Shown here in pieces: positions 42,711 to 50,156 of a stretch of 64,000 bases of DNA. The translations under genes were made by a program, and so were the position numbers. This stretch comes from Catellatospora paridis (GTDB lineage Bacteria; Actinomycetota; Actinomycetes; Mycobacteriales; Micromonosporaceae), in NCBI RefSeq assembly GCF_009720365.1, contig NZ_ML769312.1:186001-250000 (forward strand), given 5' to 3'. The notes beneath the pieces are model-generated. The model was given only the letters and a program-made list of their open reading frames with translations, was not told where the DNA came from and did not search any database. Position 1 is the first letter of the stretch, and each line of letters opens with the position of its first letter.

Positions 42711-43871
42711 GTGTCGTACCAGATGATCGACGGGTCCGGCACGGGCCCGCAGCCGCGCCCCGGCCTGGTGGGCCGGCTGGCCCGCAACAGGCGCAACGTG
42801 TTCGTCGTCGGGTTGGGCCTGGCCGTCGTGACGGCCGTCGCGGCGGGAGCGGTGTTCGCGGCCGGCGCACCGGAACCGTCGAACGCCGCGGGCGGCCCCG
42901 AGCCCACCGCGCCGACGGCCGCGCCGGTGGCATCGGCATCGGCGGCGTCGCCGTCATCGAGTGCCGTGGCGACGAAGGCGCCGAAGCCCGGCTGGGTGCC
43001 CGTCGACCAGGCCGCGTGGCAGGCACAGGTCGACGCGTACCAGGCCAGGAAGATCGACCCGGTCCCGGCCGGGGTCGGCAACCTGCCGGAGTTCCGGGCC
43101 GACTGCACGTACAGCCACTCGCTGCCCGACGACCCGATCGTCGCCCCGGGACTGCCTGGCGCATCGCACATGCACTCCTTCGTAGGCAACAAGGGCGTCG
43201 ACGCGCAGACCAAGGCCGCGGACCTGATGAAGTTCACGGCCACCACCTGCAAGCCGGTCGAGGACCACTCGTCGTACTGGGTGCCGACGCTCTACGACAA
43301 CGCGACCGACAAGCCGGTCGAGACCACGGGCTTCCGGGTCTACTACCGCTCGCTGATGAACACCTCGGCGAACCAGCTGCCGATGCCCAACGGCCTGCGC
43401 ATGATCGTCGGCGACGCCAAGAAGAGCAAGCCGACCCCGCGCGGCGCGGGCGGCCAGTTCTTCTGCGCCTACTACGGCCCCGGCGACGTCGACGGCGTGG
43501 CCCGCAGCGGCAACGGCAACTGGCCGATCTGCGACGGCAAGGCGACGCTGCACTACATCATGCAGTTCCCGGACTGCTGGGACGGCAAGAACCTGGACAG
43601 CCCCGACCACAAGGCGCACGTCTCGTTCGGCCGCGGCAACGCCTGCCCGCGCAGCCATCCCGTGAAGATCCCGGCGATCACCTTCGACATCGCGTACGGA
43701 TCCCAGGGCAGCGCGGCGGGTTTCTACCTCGCCTCCGACAAGGACGGCAAGAGCGCCTCCTCGATGCACGGGGACGCGTTCGTGATGTGGGACGTCGACG
43801 CCATGAACAAGCGCACCAAGAACTGCGTCCAGCAGCGCCGGACCTGCGACAACTTCGGCTACCAGAAGTGA
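42711..43871 (+). CDS. DUF1996 protein, membrane-anchored (paralogue B)
   Basis: This 386-residue protein has the same layout as paralogue A: cytoplasmic start, one membrane helix (about 28-48, NVFVVGLGLAVVTAVAAGAV), an Ala/Pro/Ser linker, then DUF1996 with APGLPGASHMHSFVGN, YWVPTLY, PNGLRMIVGDAK, FPDCWDGKNLDSPDHKAH and CPRSHPVKIPAITF. GTG at 42711 follows GGGAG; a -10-like TAACAT lies at 42656-42661. The two DUF1996 proteins share all hallmark motifs but differ in loops, so they look like a local duplication that has diverged. Function is unknown. Confidence 0.85.
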   Translation: MSYQMIDGSGTGPQPRPGLVGRLARNRRNVFVVGLGLAVVTAVAAGAVFAAGAPEPSNAAGGPEPTAPTAAPVASASAASPSSSAVATKAPKPGWVPVDQAAWQAQVDAYQARKIDPVPAGVGNLPEFRADCTYSHSLPDDPIVAPGLPGASHMHSFVGNKGVDAQTKAADLMKFTATTCKPVEDHSSYWVPTLYDNATDKPVETTGFRVYYRSLMNTSANQLPMPNGLRMIVGDAKKSKPTPRGAGGQFFCAYYGPGDVDGVARSGNGNWPICDGKATLHYIMQFPDCWDGKNLDSPDHKAHVSFGRGNACPRSHPVKIPAITFDIAYGSQGSAAGFYLASDKDGKSASSMHGDAFVMWDVDAMNKRTKNCVQQRRTCDNFGYQK

Positions 43872-43899
43872 GGCCGGTCGCGGCGAGCGGCCGGCGGGT

Positions 43900-44610
43900 T
43901 CAGTCGAGGCCGGTGCGGCCCTCGGCCCAGTAGGCCTTGCCCGTCACCTGCACGGGTGTACGCGGCCAACCGCGGCTGTCGCGCCGTACGGCGTGCACCG
44001 TGGCCGCGTCACCGGTGACGACGAGCGCGCAAGCCGCCGGTACGGCGGCGTCGCGTGCCGCGCGCAGCAGCTCGACGCGGTCCGGGGTCTTCGCGACCAC
44101 GGCCGCCCGTTCGATGATCCCCAGCTCGGCCAGGACACCGGTCAGGCCGGCGGGATCGCGTGCTTCGAAGACATGGGACACGTCGCCGGTCACGGTGCGC
44201 AGGGCGCAGGCCAGCGCGACGCTGGTCTCGTCCCCGACGAAGACCACCGGGCCGGCGGGTACGCGCAGGTCGATGGAGCGGCGCGGCCCGAAGACCTCGC
44301 ACGGCCGGCCGACCGCCGCCTGCGCGAACCACTGCGCCGCCGGGCCGTCGCCATGGGTGTACGCGATCAGTTCCGTCACGCCACGTGCGTTGTCCCAGCT
44401 GACAGGCGTGTAGGTGCGCAGACCCATCGTGCCGCGGCGCGGCCGGAACTGGAGTTTCGCCCCGGGAGTCCAGGCGGCCTTGCGGAACGCGTCGGCGGTC
44501 AGTTCCATCCGCACGAACTCCGACGACAGGCGGCTGAGGCCGGTGACTTCGGCGTTGTCGAGCATGGCCCCGCCGGCAAGGTCGGCGAGGCGTTCGGCGA
44601 GTCCGGGCAT
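43900..44610 (-). CDS. siderophore-interacting protein (FAD-dependent ferric reductase family)
   Basis: This roughly 236-residue protein has the FAD-binding RTYTPVSW motif, FAYTHGDGPAAQW-type phosphate-binding sequence (here ELIAYTHGDGPAAQWF), PVVFVGDETSVAL and a C-terminal tail ending KAYWAEGRTGLD. This matches the ViuB/SIP family, which reduces ferric siderophores to release iron. ATG at 44610 has AAGGA just upstream; an ATG at 44622 would add four residues. The iron box at 44634-44647 lies in its promoter, supporting repression by a DtxR/IdeR protein when iron is plentiful. It is divergent from an AraC regulator. Confidence 0.85.
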   Translation of the reverse strand: MPGLAERLADLAGGAMLDNAEVTGLSRLSSEFVRMELTADAFRKAAWTPGAKLQFRPRRGTMGLRTYTPVSWDNARGVTELIAYTHGDGPAAQWFAQAAVGRPCEVFGPRRSIDLRVPAGPVVFVGDETSVALACALRTVTGDVSHVFEARDPAGLTGVLAELGIIERAAVVAKTPDRVELLRAARDAAVPAACALVVTGDAATVHAVRRDSRGWPRTPVQVTGKAYWAEGRTGLD

Positions 44611-44633
44611 GGGTTCCTTCATTCGAGAGCGGA

Positions 44634-44647
44634 TTAGGCTTACCTAA
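44634..44647. promoter_or_regulatory. iron box (DtxR/IdeR-type operator)
   Basis: TTAGGCTTACCTAA is a palindrome with TTAGG and CCTAA arms and matches 13-14 of the last 14 positions of the 19-base actinobacterial iron box. It sits just upstream of the siderophore-interacting protein and within the divergent region with the AraC gene. Confidence 0.75.
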
Positions 44648-44728
44648 CGGTAGTGTGGCCGTCATGCGCTGTGCGGCCAATCGATACCCCGAAACGGCCA
44701 GCCCGGCTACGGCCGGAAGGATGGCGCA

Positions 44729-45505
44729 ATGAGCGGTCCCGCGCGCCCGCTGTCGTCGCCTGCCGCAGCGGCACCTGCGAACTCGCCGATCCTGAGCATC
44801 TTCCACGGTGAGACCGGACCGTTCGACAGGTTCGCGGCGCACGCGCACCCTGAGCCCATCCTGATGTCGAGTTCCACCGCGACCCTCACCGTCCTGTCCC
44901 GGTCGCGCGACTGGCTGGTTCCGCCGGGGTACGGGTTGTGGGTTCCGGGCGGGGTCGAGCACGCCGTCGCGGGCCTGCGCGCCGGCGAACTCGCGGTGAT
45001 CATGTTCGCGCCGGACCGCTGCCCGATCACCTGGACCGAGCCCACGGGTGTCCCGGTCGGACGGCTGCTCCGGGAGCTCATCGTGCACCTGCACCAGACC
45101 GGCGCCGACCAGCCGAGCCGCCGGCACGCCGAGGCGCTGGTCTTCGACCTGCTCACCCCGCTGCCCGCCCACCACGTGCACGTCACGATGCCGACCGACC
45201 CGCGAGCGGGCGCCGTCGCCGAACGGATCCTCGCGAACCCGGCCGACCAGCGGGAACTCGCCGCGTGGGCGGACCACGTGCACGCTAGCGTGCGAACCCT
45301 GTCGCGCCTGTTCGCCGGCGAGACCGGACTCAGCTTCGCCCGCTGGCGCACCCAGGTCCGCGTCCGCGCCGCGATCCAGCTGCTGGCCGATGGGACGGCG
45401 GTGGACGCCGTCGCCCGCGCCGTCGGCTACCGCAAGACCAGCGCGTTCATCGCCGCGTTCCGCCGCGCCACCGGTCACACACCCGGCACCTACACCCACC
45501 CGTAG
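44729..45505 (+). CDS. AraC-family transcriptional regulator
   Basis: This 258-residue protein has a cupin-like N-terminal sensor (about 20-110; LVPPGYGLWVPGGVEHAV) and a C-terminal double helix-turn-helix (about 165-258; LSRLFAGETGLSFARWRTQVRVRAA, then RAVGYRKTSAFIAAFRRATGHTPG). GGAAGGA lies 7 bases upstream of the ATG. Divergent placement next to the siderophore-interacting protein, with an iron box between them, suggests a role in iron or siderophore control; this type often activates genes when a ligand is bound. Confidence 0.88.
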   Translation: MSGPARPLSSPAAAAPANSPILSIFHGETGPFDRFAAHAHPEPILMSSSTATLTVLSRSRDWLVPPGYGLWVPGGVEHAVAGLRAGELAVIMFAPDRCPITWTEPTGVPVGRLLRELIVHLHQTGADQPSRRHAEALVFDLLTPLPAHHVHVTMPTDPRAGAVAERILANPADQRELAAWADHVHASVRTLSRLFAGETGLSFARWRTQVRVRAAIQLLADGTAVDAVARAVGYRKTSAFIAAFRRATGHTPGTYTHP

Positions 45506-45628
45506 GCCCGATCTCCGCCCCTCACGAGCTGCGTACGGCGTCGGGACCGCGTCAGGATCACGGCCGGGGCCGTAGCGAACGCATCAAGATCGTGGCGGTA
45601 CGCCCGCCCATGTAGCAGCGTGGTCGGC

Positions 45629-45781
45629 ATGAGCACTCGTTACTCCAACTCCTACGTGTTCAGCCGGGCGATGGACGCCGAACCCCGGCCCGCCGACCCG
45701 GTCGACACCCGCGTGACGCTGATCGTCCAGCTCTTCCTGCTCGCGCTCGGCGCGCTCATCATCGCCCTGGCCGTCATCTGA
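45629..45781 (+). CDS. 50-residue single-pass membrane protein upstream of CorA
   Basis: This short frame encodes 50 residues: a polar N-terminal part (MSTRYSNSYVFSRAMDAEPR) and a C-terminal membrane helix (LIVQLFLLALGALIIALAV). It ends 27 bases before the CorA start. GC-rich third positions and the clean helix argue that it is real despite its size. No strong ribosome binding site is seen. A tail-anchored subunit or regulator of the transporter is a reasonable but unproven idea. Confidence 0.6.
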   Translation: MSTRYSNSYVFSRAMDAEPRPADPVDTRVTLIVQLFLLALGALIIALAVI

Positions 45782-45796
45782 CGGGCTGCGCCCGCC

Positions 45797-45802
45797 TACG
45801 CT
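45797..45802 (+). promoter_or_regulatory. -10 box, leaderless start of the CorA gene
   Basis: TACGCT ends 6 bases before the GTG at 45809. It overlaps the region just after the small membrane protein, so CorA may also have its own transcript. Confidence 0.4.
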
Positions 45803-45808
45803 GGAAAC

Positions 45809-46849
45809 GTGGGCGGGGACGGCAGGGTCGTCGGGGGCCGCGGCGGCGATCGTGATCCACCGGAGTCGCTCCGGCGGGCCAGGTCCCGGCTGTACCGCGA
45901 CGGCGTGTGCACGCTCGTGGACTTCCCGGTCGACGACGTGGCCAAGCATCTGGCCGACCCGGCGACAGTGATCTGGCTGGACCTCTACCAGCCGAGCCCC
46001 GAGGACATGACCATGCTCGAAGCCGACGTCGGCCTGCACGAGCTGGCCATCGGGGAGTGCCTGGACAAGGGCCAGCGCCCGAGCCTCAACCGCTACCCCG
46101 AGCACCTGTCCCTCGACGCGTACGGGGCCGCCCTCGACCCCGAGAGCTCGGCACTGATGCTGTTCGAGATCGCCGTCTTCTGCAACGACCGGGTGCTGAT
46201 CACGGTCCGCAAGGACTGCGGCCTCGACCTGGAGCCGGTCGTCGCCGGCTGGGACGCCTCACCCGAGCAGACCCGCCACGGCGTCGCCTACCTGCTCTAC
46301 GGGCTGCTCGACCACATCGTCAACGGCCAGTTCCAGGCGGTCCGGCAACTCGACGAGGCCGTCGACGACCTGGAGGAGCAGCTGTTCGACGCCCGCAGGT
46401 CCAACGCCCAGCCCGTGCAGCAGCGGTTGTTTCAGCTGCGCCGCGACCTGATCGCGTTGCGGCGGGTGGTGAAGCCGATGGAGGAGGTCGTCGAGTCGCT
46501 GCTGAACCAGGACGTGCTCGCCGTCGGCGGCACCATGGCGCCGTACTACCAGAAGCTCCACGACCATGCGATGCGCGCGGCCGACTGGACCGACGCCCTG
46601 CACGACCTCGCTGCCACGACCGTGCAGACGAATCTGATCACCCAGGCGAACCGGCTTAATACGATCATGAAGAAGGTGACGAGCTGGGCGGCCATCATCG
46701 CCGTGCCGACGGCGATCACCGGCTTCTACGGGCAGAACCTGCCCTATCCCGGCTACGGCAGCGCCTCGGGCATGTTCGTGTCGACAGGCCTCATCGCGGT
46801 GCTGTCCGTGCTGCTCTACACCGTGTTCAAACGCAACGACTGGCTCTGA
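45809..46849 (+). CDS. CorA-family divalent metal transporter
   Basis: This 346-residue protein has the cytoplasmic funnel domain (to about residue 280), the long stalk helix, and two C-terminal membrane helices at about 290-308 and 320-338. It ends in the basic KRNDWL tail typical of CorA. The pore-mouth signature, usually GMN, reads YGQN at 307-310 followed by LPYPG. This variant occurs in actinobacterial CorA-like proteins and may change ion choice. CorA pentamers move Mg2+, Co2+ or Ni2+; the closely related ZntB moves Zn2+. The start is GTG with a leaderless -10. Confidence 0.87.
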   Translation: MGGDGRVVGGRGGDRDPPESLRRARSRLYRDGVCTLVDFPVDDVAKHLADPATVIWLDLYQPSPEDMTMLEADVGLHELAIGECLDKGQRPSLNRYPEHLSLDAYGAALDPESSALMLFEIAVFCNDRVLITVRKDCGLDLEPVVAGWDASPEQTRHGVAYLLYGLLDHIVNGQFQAVRQLDEAVDDLEEQLFDARRSNAQPVQQRLFQLRRDLIALRRVVKPMEEVVESLLNQDVLAVGGTMAPYYQKLHDHAMRAADWTDALHDLAATTVQTNLITQANRLNTIMKKVTSWAAIIAVPTAITGFYGQNLPYPGYGSASGMFVSTGLIAVLSVLLYTVFKRNDWL

Positions 46850-46855
46850 GGCGCG

Positions 46856-47440
46856 TCACTGCGCGCCGTGGCCCTGGCGGGGCAGCACCGACAGGACGCG
46901 CACGATGTGGTCGCGGAACTCGCCCATGAAGTCCGCCAGGAAAGTCCGCACGGCGTCGTCGACGACCTCGCCGTTGCCCGGGAACAGCGTCTTGTTGAAC
47001 TGGATGTACGCCTCGGGGGCGGTCATCTGCCGGGCGTTGCAGAAGCTGAGCACACCCCGCAGCGCCTGCTGGGCCAGCGCGGTGCCGATCTGGCCGATGG
47101 AGGCCCCGATGACCGCCGCGGGGATGTGGTCGAACGCGTTCTTGCCCCACGGCCGCGACGCCCAGTCGATGGCGTTCTTCAACGCGCCCGGGATCGACCG
47201 GTTGTACTCGGGCGTGACGAACAGGATCGCCTGTGAGCGGTGGATGGCGTCCTTGAGCGCGACCGCCTCGGGCGGGTAGTTCGCGTCGTGGTCCGGACTG
47301 TACAGCGGCAGGTTGCCGATCGGGATCTCGGTGAACTCCAGCTCCTCGGGCGCGAGCCGGATCAGTACCTGGGACAGCTCCCGGTTGACCGACGTCGACG
47401 ACAAGCTCCCGATGAAGTATCCGACCTTGTAGGTGGTCAT
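46856..47440 (-). CDS. NADPH-dependent FMN reductase
   Basis: This 194-residue flavodoxin-like enzyme has the FMN phosphate loop GSLSSTSVNREL (11-22) and TPEYNRSIPGALKNAIDW, which defines the NADPH-dependent FMN/azo/quinone reductase family. It is soluble and probably reduces quinones, chromate or azo compounds. AGGAGG lies 7 bases before the ATG. Its stop is 6 bases from that of CorA on the other strand. It is divergent from the VOC protein across about 200 bases that include TTGACACTATAAG. Confidence 0.9.
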   Translation of the reverse strand: MTTYKVGYFIGSLSSTSVNRELSQVLIRLAPEELEFTEIPIGNLPLYSPDHDANYPPEAVALKDAIHRSQAILFVTPEYNRSIPGALKNAIDWASRPWGKNAFDHIPAAVIGASIGQIGTALAQQALRGVLSFCNARQMTAPEAYIQFNKTLFPGNGEVVDDAVRTFLADFMGEFRDHIVRVLSVLPRQGHGAQ

Positions 47441-47640
47441 GGCGCAGCCTCCTGGCGAACGATTCCCCTGCTTGCATACCTCCCTGCGGTCCCCGCTGTA
47501 CGCGGTTCCGCGCAGTCGGCTTGGGCTGCCGGCCGGGGACGCGTCGGCCACTGAGGTGGGATTGACACTATAAGACATGGTAAGAGCGATTCATCGGTAT
47601 CGTCAGGAACGAGAAATCGCATGGGACTTGGGAGGAAGCG

Positions 47641-48249
47641 ATGGGCACGACGCCTGGTGTCGCCGACATCGACATGAAGCTCGAAGTCGTGGTGATCCCG
47701 GTCTCGGACGTCGCCCGGGCCGAGGAGTTCTACGGCCGCCTGGGCTGGCGCTCGGATCAGACCCCACCCGGCTCGGGCGTCGTCCAGCTGACGCCGCACG
47801 GCTCGGAGTGCTCGGTCCACTTCGGCACGAACCTCACCACGGCCGCGCCCGGCTCGGCCAGGTCGTTCCTGATCGTCTCCGACATCGAGCAGGCCCACGA
47901 CGCGCTCGCCGCTGCCGGTGTCCAGGTCAGCGACGTCTTCCACCTCGGCTCGGACGGTCCGATCAAGGGCCCGGACCCCGATCGTGGCACGTACCGGTCG
48001 CGGGCCGAGTTCGCCGACCCCGACGGCAACACCTGGGTGCTGCAGGAGATCACCAACCGGCTGCCCGGCCGCGTCGACCCCGGCGCGACGGCGTTCACCT
48101 CCACGACCGACCTGGCGACCGCGATGCGCCGGGCTTCCCAGGCCCACGGCGAGCACGAGAAGCGCATCGGCGGGGCCGACCCCGACTGGCCCGACTGGTA
48201 TGCCGCGTACATGGTGGCCGAGGCGTCCGGCGCGCCGCTGCCGCAGTGA
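47641..48249 (+). CDS. VOC-family (glyoxalase-like) protein
   Basis: This 202-residue protein contains one vicinal-oxygen-chelate domain at about 10-145 (LEVVVIPVSDVARAEEFYGRLGWR, FLIVSDIEQAHDALAAAG, FADPDGNTWVLQEI). A C-terminal extension of about 55 residues (RRASQAHGEHEKRIGGADPDW) resembles the tail of some actinobacterial glyoxalase proteins. The Glu of VLQEI and a His (SVHF) could bind metal. GGGAGGAA precedes the ATG. It is divergent from the FMN reductase. Confidence 0.85.
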   Translation: MGTTPGVADIDMKLEVVVIPVSDVARAEEFYGRLGWRSDQTPPGSGVVQLTPHGSECSVHFGTNLTTAAPGSARSFLIVSDIEQAHDALAAAGVQVSDVFHLGSDGPIKGPDPDRGTYRSRAEFADPDGNTWVLQEITNRLPGRVDPGATAFTSTTDLATAMRRASQAHGEHEKRIGGADPDWPDWYAAYMVAEASGAPLPQ

Positions 48250-48382
48250 ACCCGGCCGAGGCCGAAGCGGCATCACGGGGCTGAGGCGTCAACTGTGGAA
48301 GGCGAGACCGCGCCGCGTGGGGTGGATCGCGGATACGCAGGGCACTTCCGGCAGCCCCGGCGCGGCTGGTACACATGCGGAC

Positions 48383-49123
48383 ATGATTGATCCATACCAG
48401 ACGCTGGGGGCCGGCTACGCCGAGCGTCGGCGCCCGGATCCACGCCTGGCCGCCATCATCGATGGGGCGCTGGGCGAGGCCCGCACCGTGGTCAACGTCG
48501 GCGCGGGGGCGGGCTCCTACGAGCCGGCCGACCGGAGCGTGCTCGCCGTGGAGCCGTCCCCGGTGATGATCGCGCAACGGCCGCCGGGCAGCGCCCCCGT
48601 GGTACGAGCCGTCGCGGAACGGCTTCCCTTCGCCGACCAGAGCTTCGACGTCGGGCTGGCCGTGCTCACCGTGCACCACTGGACCGATCCCGCCCGCGGG
48701 CTCGCCGAGTTGCGCCGCGTCTCGCGCCGCCAGGTGGTGCTGACCTGGGATCACGCGGTGATGTCCCGGTTCTGGCTGGTCGCCGACTATCTGCCGGAGA
48801 TCGCCGAGGCCGAGCGGGGGCTGCCCGCCTGCGACTTCATCGCCCGGCACCTGGCCCCGGCGCAGGTGATGGAGGTGCCGGTGCCGCACGACTGCAGCGA
48901 CGGCTTTCTGGCCGCCTACTGGGACCGGCCGCACGCCTACCTCGACCCGGTCGTGCGGGCCTCGGTCTCCTCGCTGGCCAGGCTCGACCCGGCCCGGGTC
49001 GAGCAGGCGATGCAGCGGCTGCGGGGCGACCTGGCCGGCGGGGACTGGCAGGCGCGCCACGGCCGGCCGGGCGCCGGCGGCACGGCCGACGTCGGCTACC
49101 GGCTGCTGACATCGCCTCAGTAG
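48383..49123 (+). CDS. class I SAM-dependent methyltransferase
   Basis: This 246-residue protein has SAM motif I VVNVGAGAGSYEP (about 35-47), an acidic residue after the next strand (AVEPSPVM), and the FDVGLAVLTVHHWTDPARGLAEL motif of UbiE/type-11 methyltransferases. The substrate is unknown. A TACACA hexamer ends 7 bases before the ATG, a weak leaderless promoter. It does not seem tied to the neighbouring VOC protein beyond direction. Confidence 0.85.
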   Translation: MIDPYQTLGAGYAERRRPDPRLAAIIDGALGEARTVVNVGAGAGSYEPADRSVLAVEPSPVMIAQRPPGSAPVVRAVAERLPFADQSFDVGLAVLTVHHWTDPARGLAELRRVSRRQVVLTWDHAVMSRFWLVADYLPEIAEAERGLPACDFIARHLAPAQVMEVPVPHDCSDGFLAAYWDRPHAYLDPVVRASVSSLARLDPARVEQAMQRLRGDLAGGDWQARHGRPGAGGTADVGYRLLTSPQ

Positions 49124-49158
49124 CCGGTCACCCGGGCCGGGGAGACTGGCGGCGCGCT

Positions 49159-49184
49159 TAGAATCAGCCATGGGGATCCGATGA
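49159..49184 (+). promoter_or_regulatory. TAGAAT -10 and four-codon minicistron before the MASE1 gene
   Basis: TAGAAT (49159-49164) lies 5 bases before ATG GGG ATC CGA TGA (49170-49184), whose stop overlaps the MASE1 start ATG at 49181. The minicistron also supplies GGGGA as ribosome binding site. The transcript may begin on the first ATG and couple translation. Confidence 0.35.
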
Positions 49185-50137
49185 CTGCAATAGCGGGTGA
49201 CCAGGGCAAACGCGGGAGGCTGCCGCGGAGCGTCACCGTAGGTCTGCAGATCCTGGGCGTGGCGGCCGCCTACTACGTCGCCGCCAGGATCGGCCTGCTG
49301 CAGGAACTGGTCCGCGGACAGGTCACGCCGCTGTGGCCGCCGACCGGCGTCGCGCTGGTCTGCCTGCTCCTGTGGGGCGCCCGGGTGTGGCCGGGCATCG
49401 CGCTGGGAGCATTCCTGATCAACGCGCCGATCGGCCCGTCGGCGGTCGCCATCGTCGCGATCACGACGGGCAACACGCTGGCCCCGCTCTGCGCCTACGG
49501 GATGCTGCGCCGGGTGGGGTTCCGGGTCGAACTGGACCGGCTGCGCGACGGGCTGGCGCTGGTGTTGCTCGGCGCCCTGGCGGGGATGCTGGTCAGCGCG
49601 ACGATCGGCAGTGCGGCACTGCGTGCGGCCGGCGCGATCGAGGCGGGCGACTTCTGGACGGTGTGGTCGGTGTGGTGGACCGGGGACGCGATGGGCGTCC
49701 TGGTCATCGCGCCGCTGTTGCTCGTCCTGCGCACGGCTCGACGGCCACGCGACGTCCCGGTGCGGCGGTACGTCGAGGCAGCGGCACTGCTGATCAGCGC
49801 ACTGGCCGTGACGGTGACGGTCACCCGTGTACCGATAAACCTCCTGTTCCTGGTGTTCCCGTTCGTGATCTGGGCCGCGGTGCGCTTCCAGCTGGGCGGG
49901 GCCGCGTGCTGCGTGCTGGGCGTGACGGGCCTGGCGATTCACGCAGCCGCGGTCGGGGCAGGACCGTTCGCCGGTCAGGACCTGCTCGTCAAAATGATCA
50001 CTTTGCAGGCGTTCAACGGCTCGGCGGCGTTGACCGGGCTGCTGCTCGCAGCGCTCACCACGGAGCGGAATCTGGCCTTCCGGCTCCTTGAGCGCGCGAC
50101 GCGGCAGCTGTCCGATGTGGCGACCGAACTCGATTGA
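49181..50137 (+). CDS. stand-alone MASE1 sensor membrane protein
   Basis: This 318-residue protein has eight or so hydrophobic helices with MASE1 motifs VTPLWPPTGVALVCLLLWG, WPGIALGAFLINAP and DFWTVWSVWWTGDAMGVLVIAPLLL. MASE1 is normally the membrane sensor of histidine kinases or diguanylate cyclases, but here the protein ends after a short helix (RNLAFRLLERATRQLSDVATELD) with no catalytic domain. It may pass its signal to another protein. The convergent PAS-GGDEF-EAL gene, 19 bases away stop to stop, lacks a membrane part and is a plausible partner. Confidence 0.82.
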   Translation: MTAIAGDQGKRGRLPRSVTVGLQILGVAAAYYVAARIGLLQELVRGQVTPLWPPTGVALVCLLLWGARVWPGIALGAFLINAPIGPSAVAIVAITTGNTLAPLCAYGMLRRVGFRVELDRLRDGLALVLLGALAGMLVSATIGSAALRAAGAIEAGDFWTVWSVWWTGDAMGVLVIAPLLLVLRTARRPRDVPVRRYVEAAALLISALAVTVTVTRVPINLLFLVFPFVIWAAVRFQLGGAACCVLGVTGLAIHAAAVGAGPFAGQDLLVKMITLQAFNGSAALTGLLLAALTTERNLAFRLLERATRQLSDVATELD

Positions 50138-50156
50138 CCCGCCAGCGTGTGCCGGA

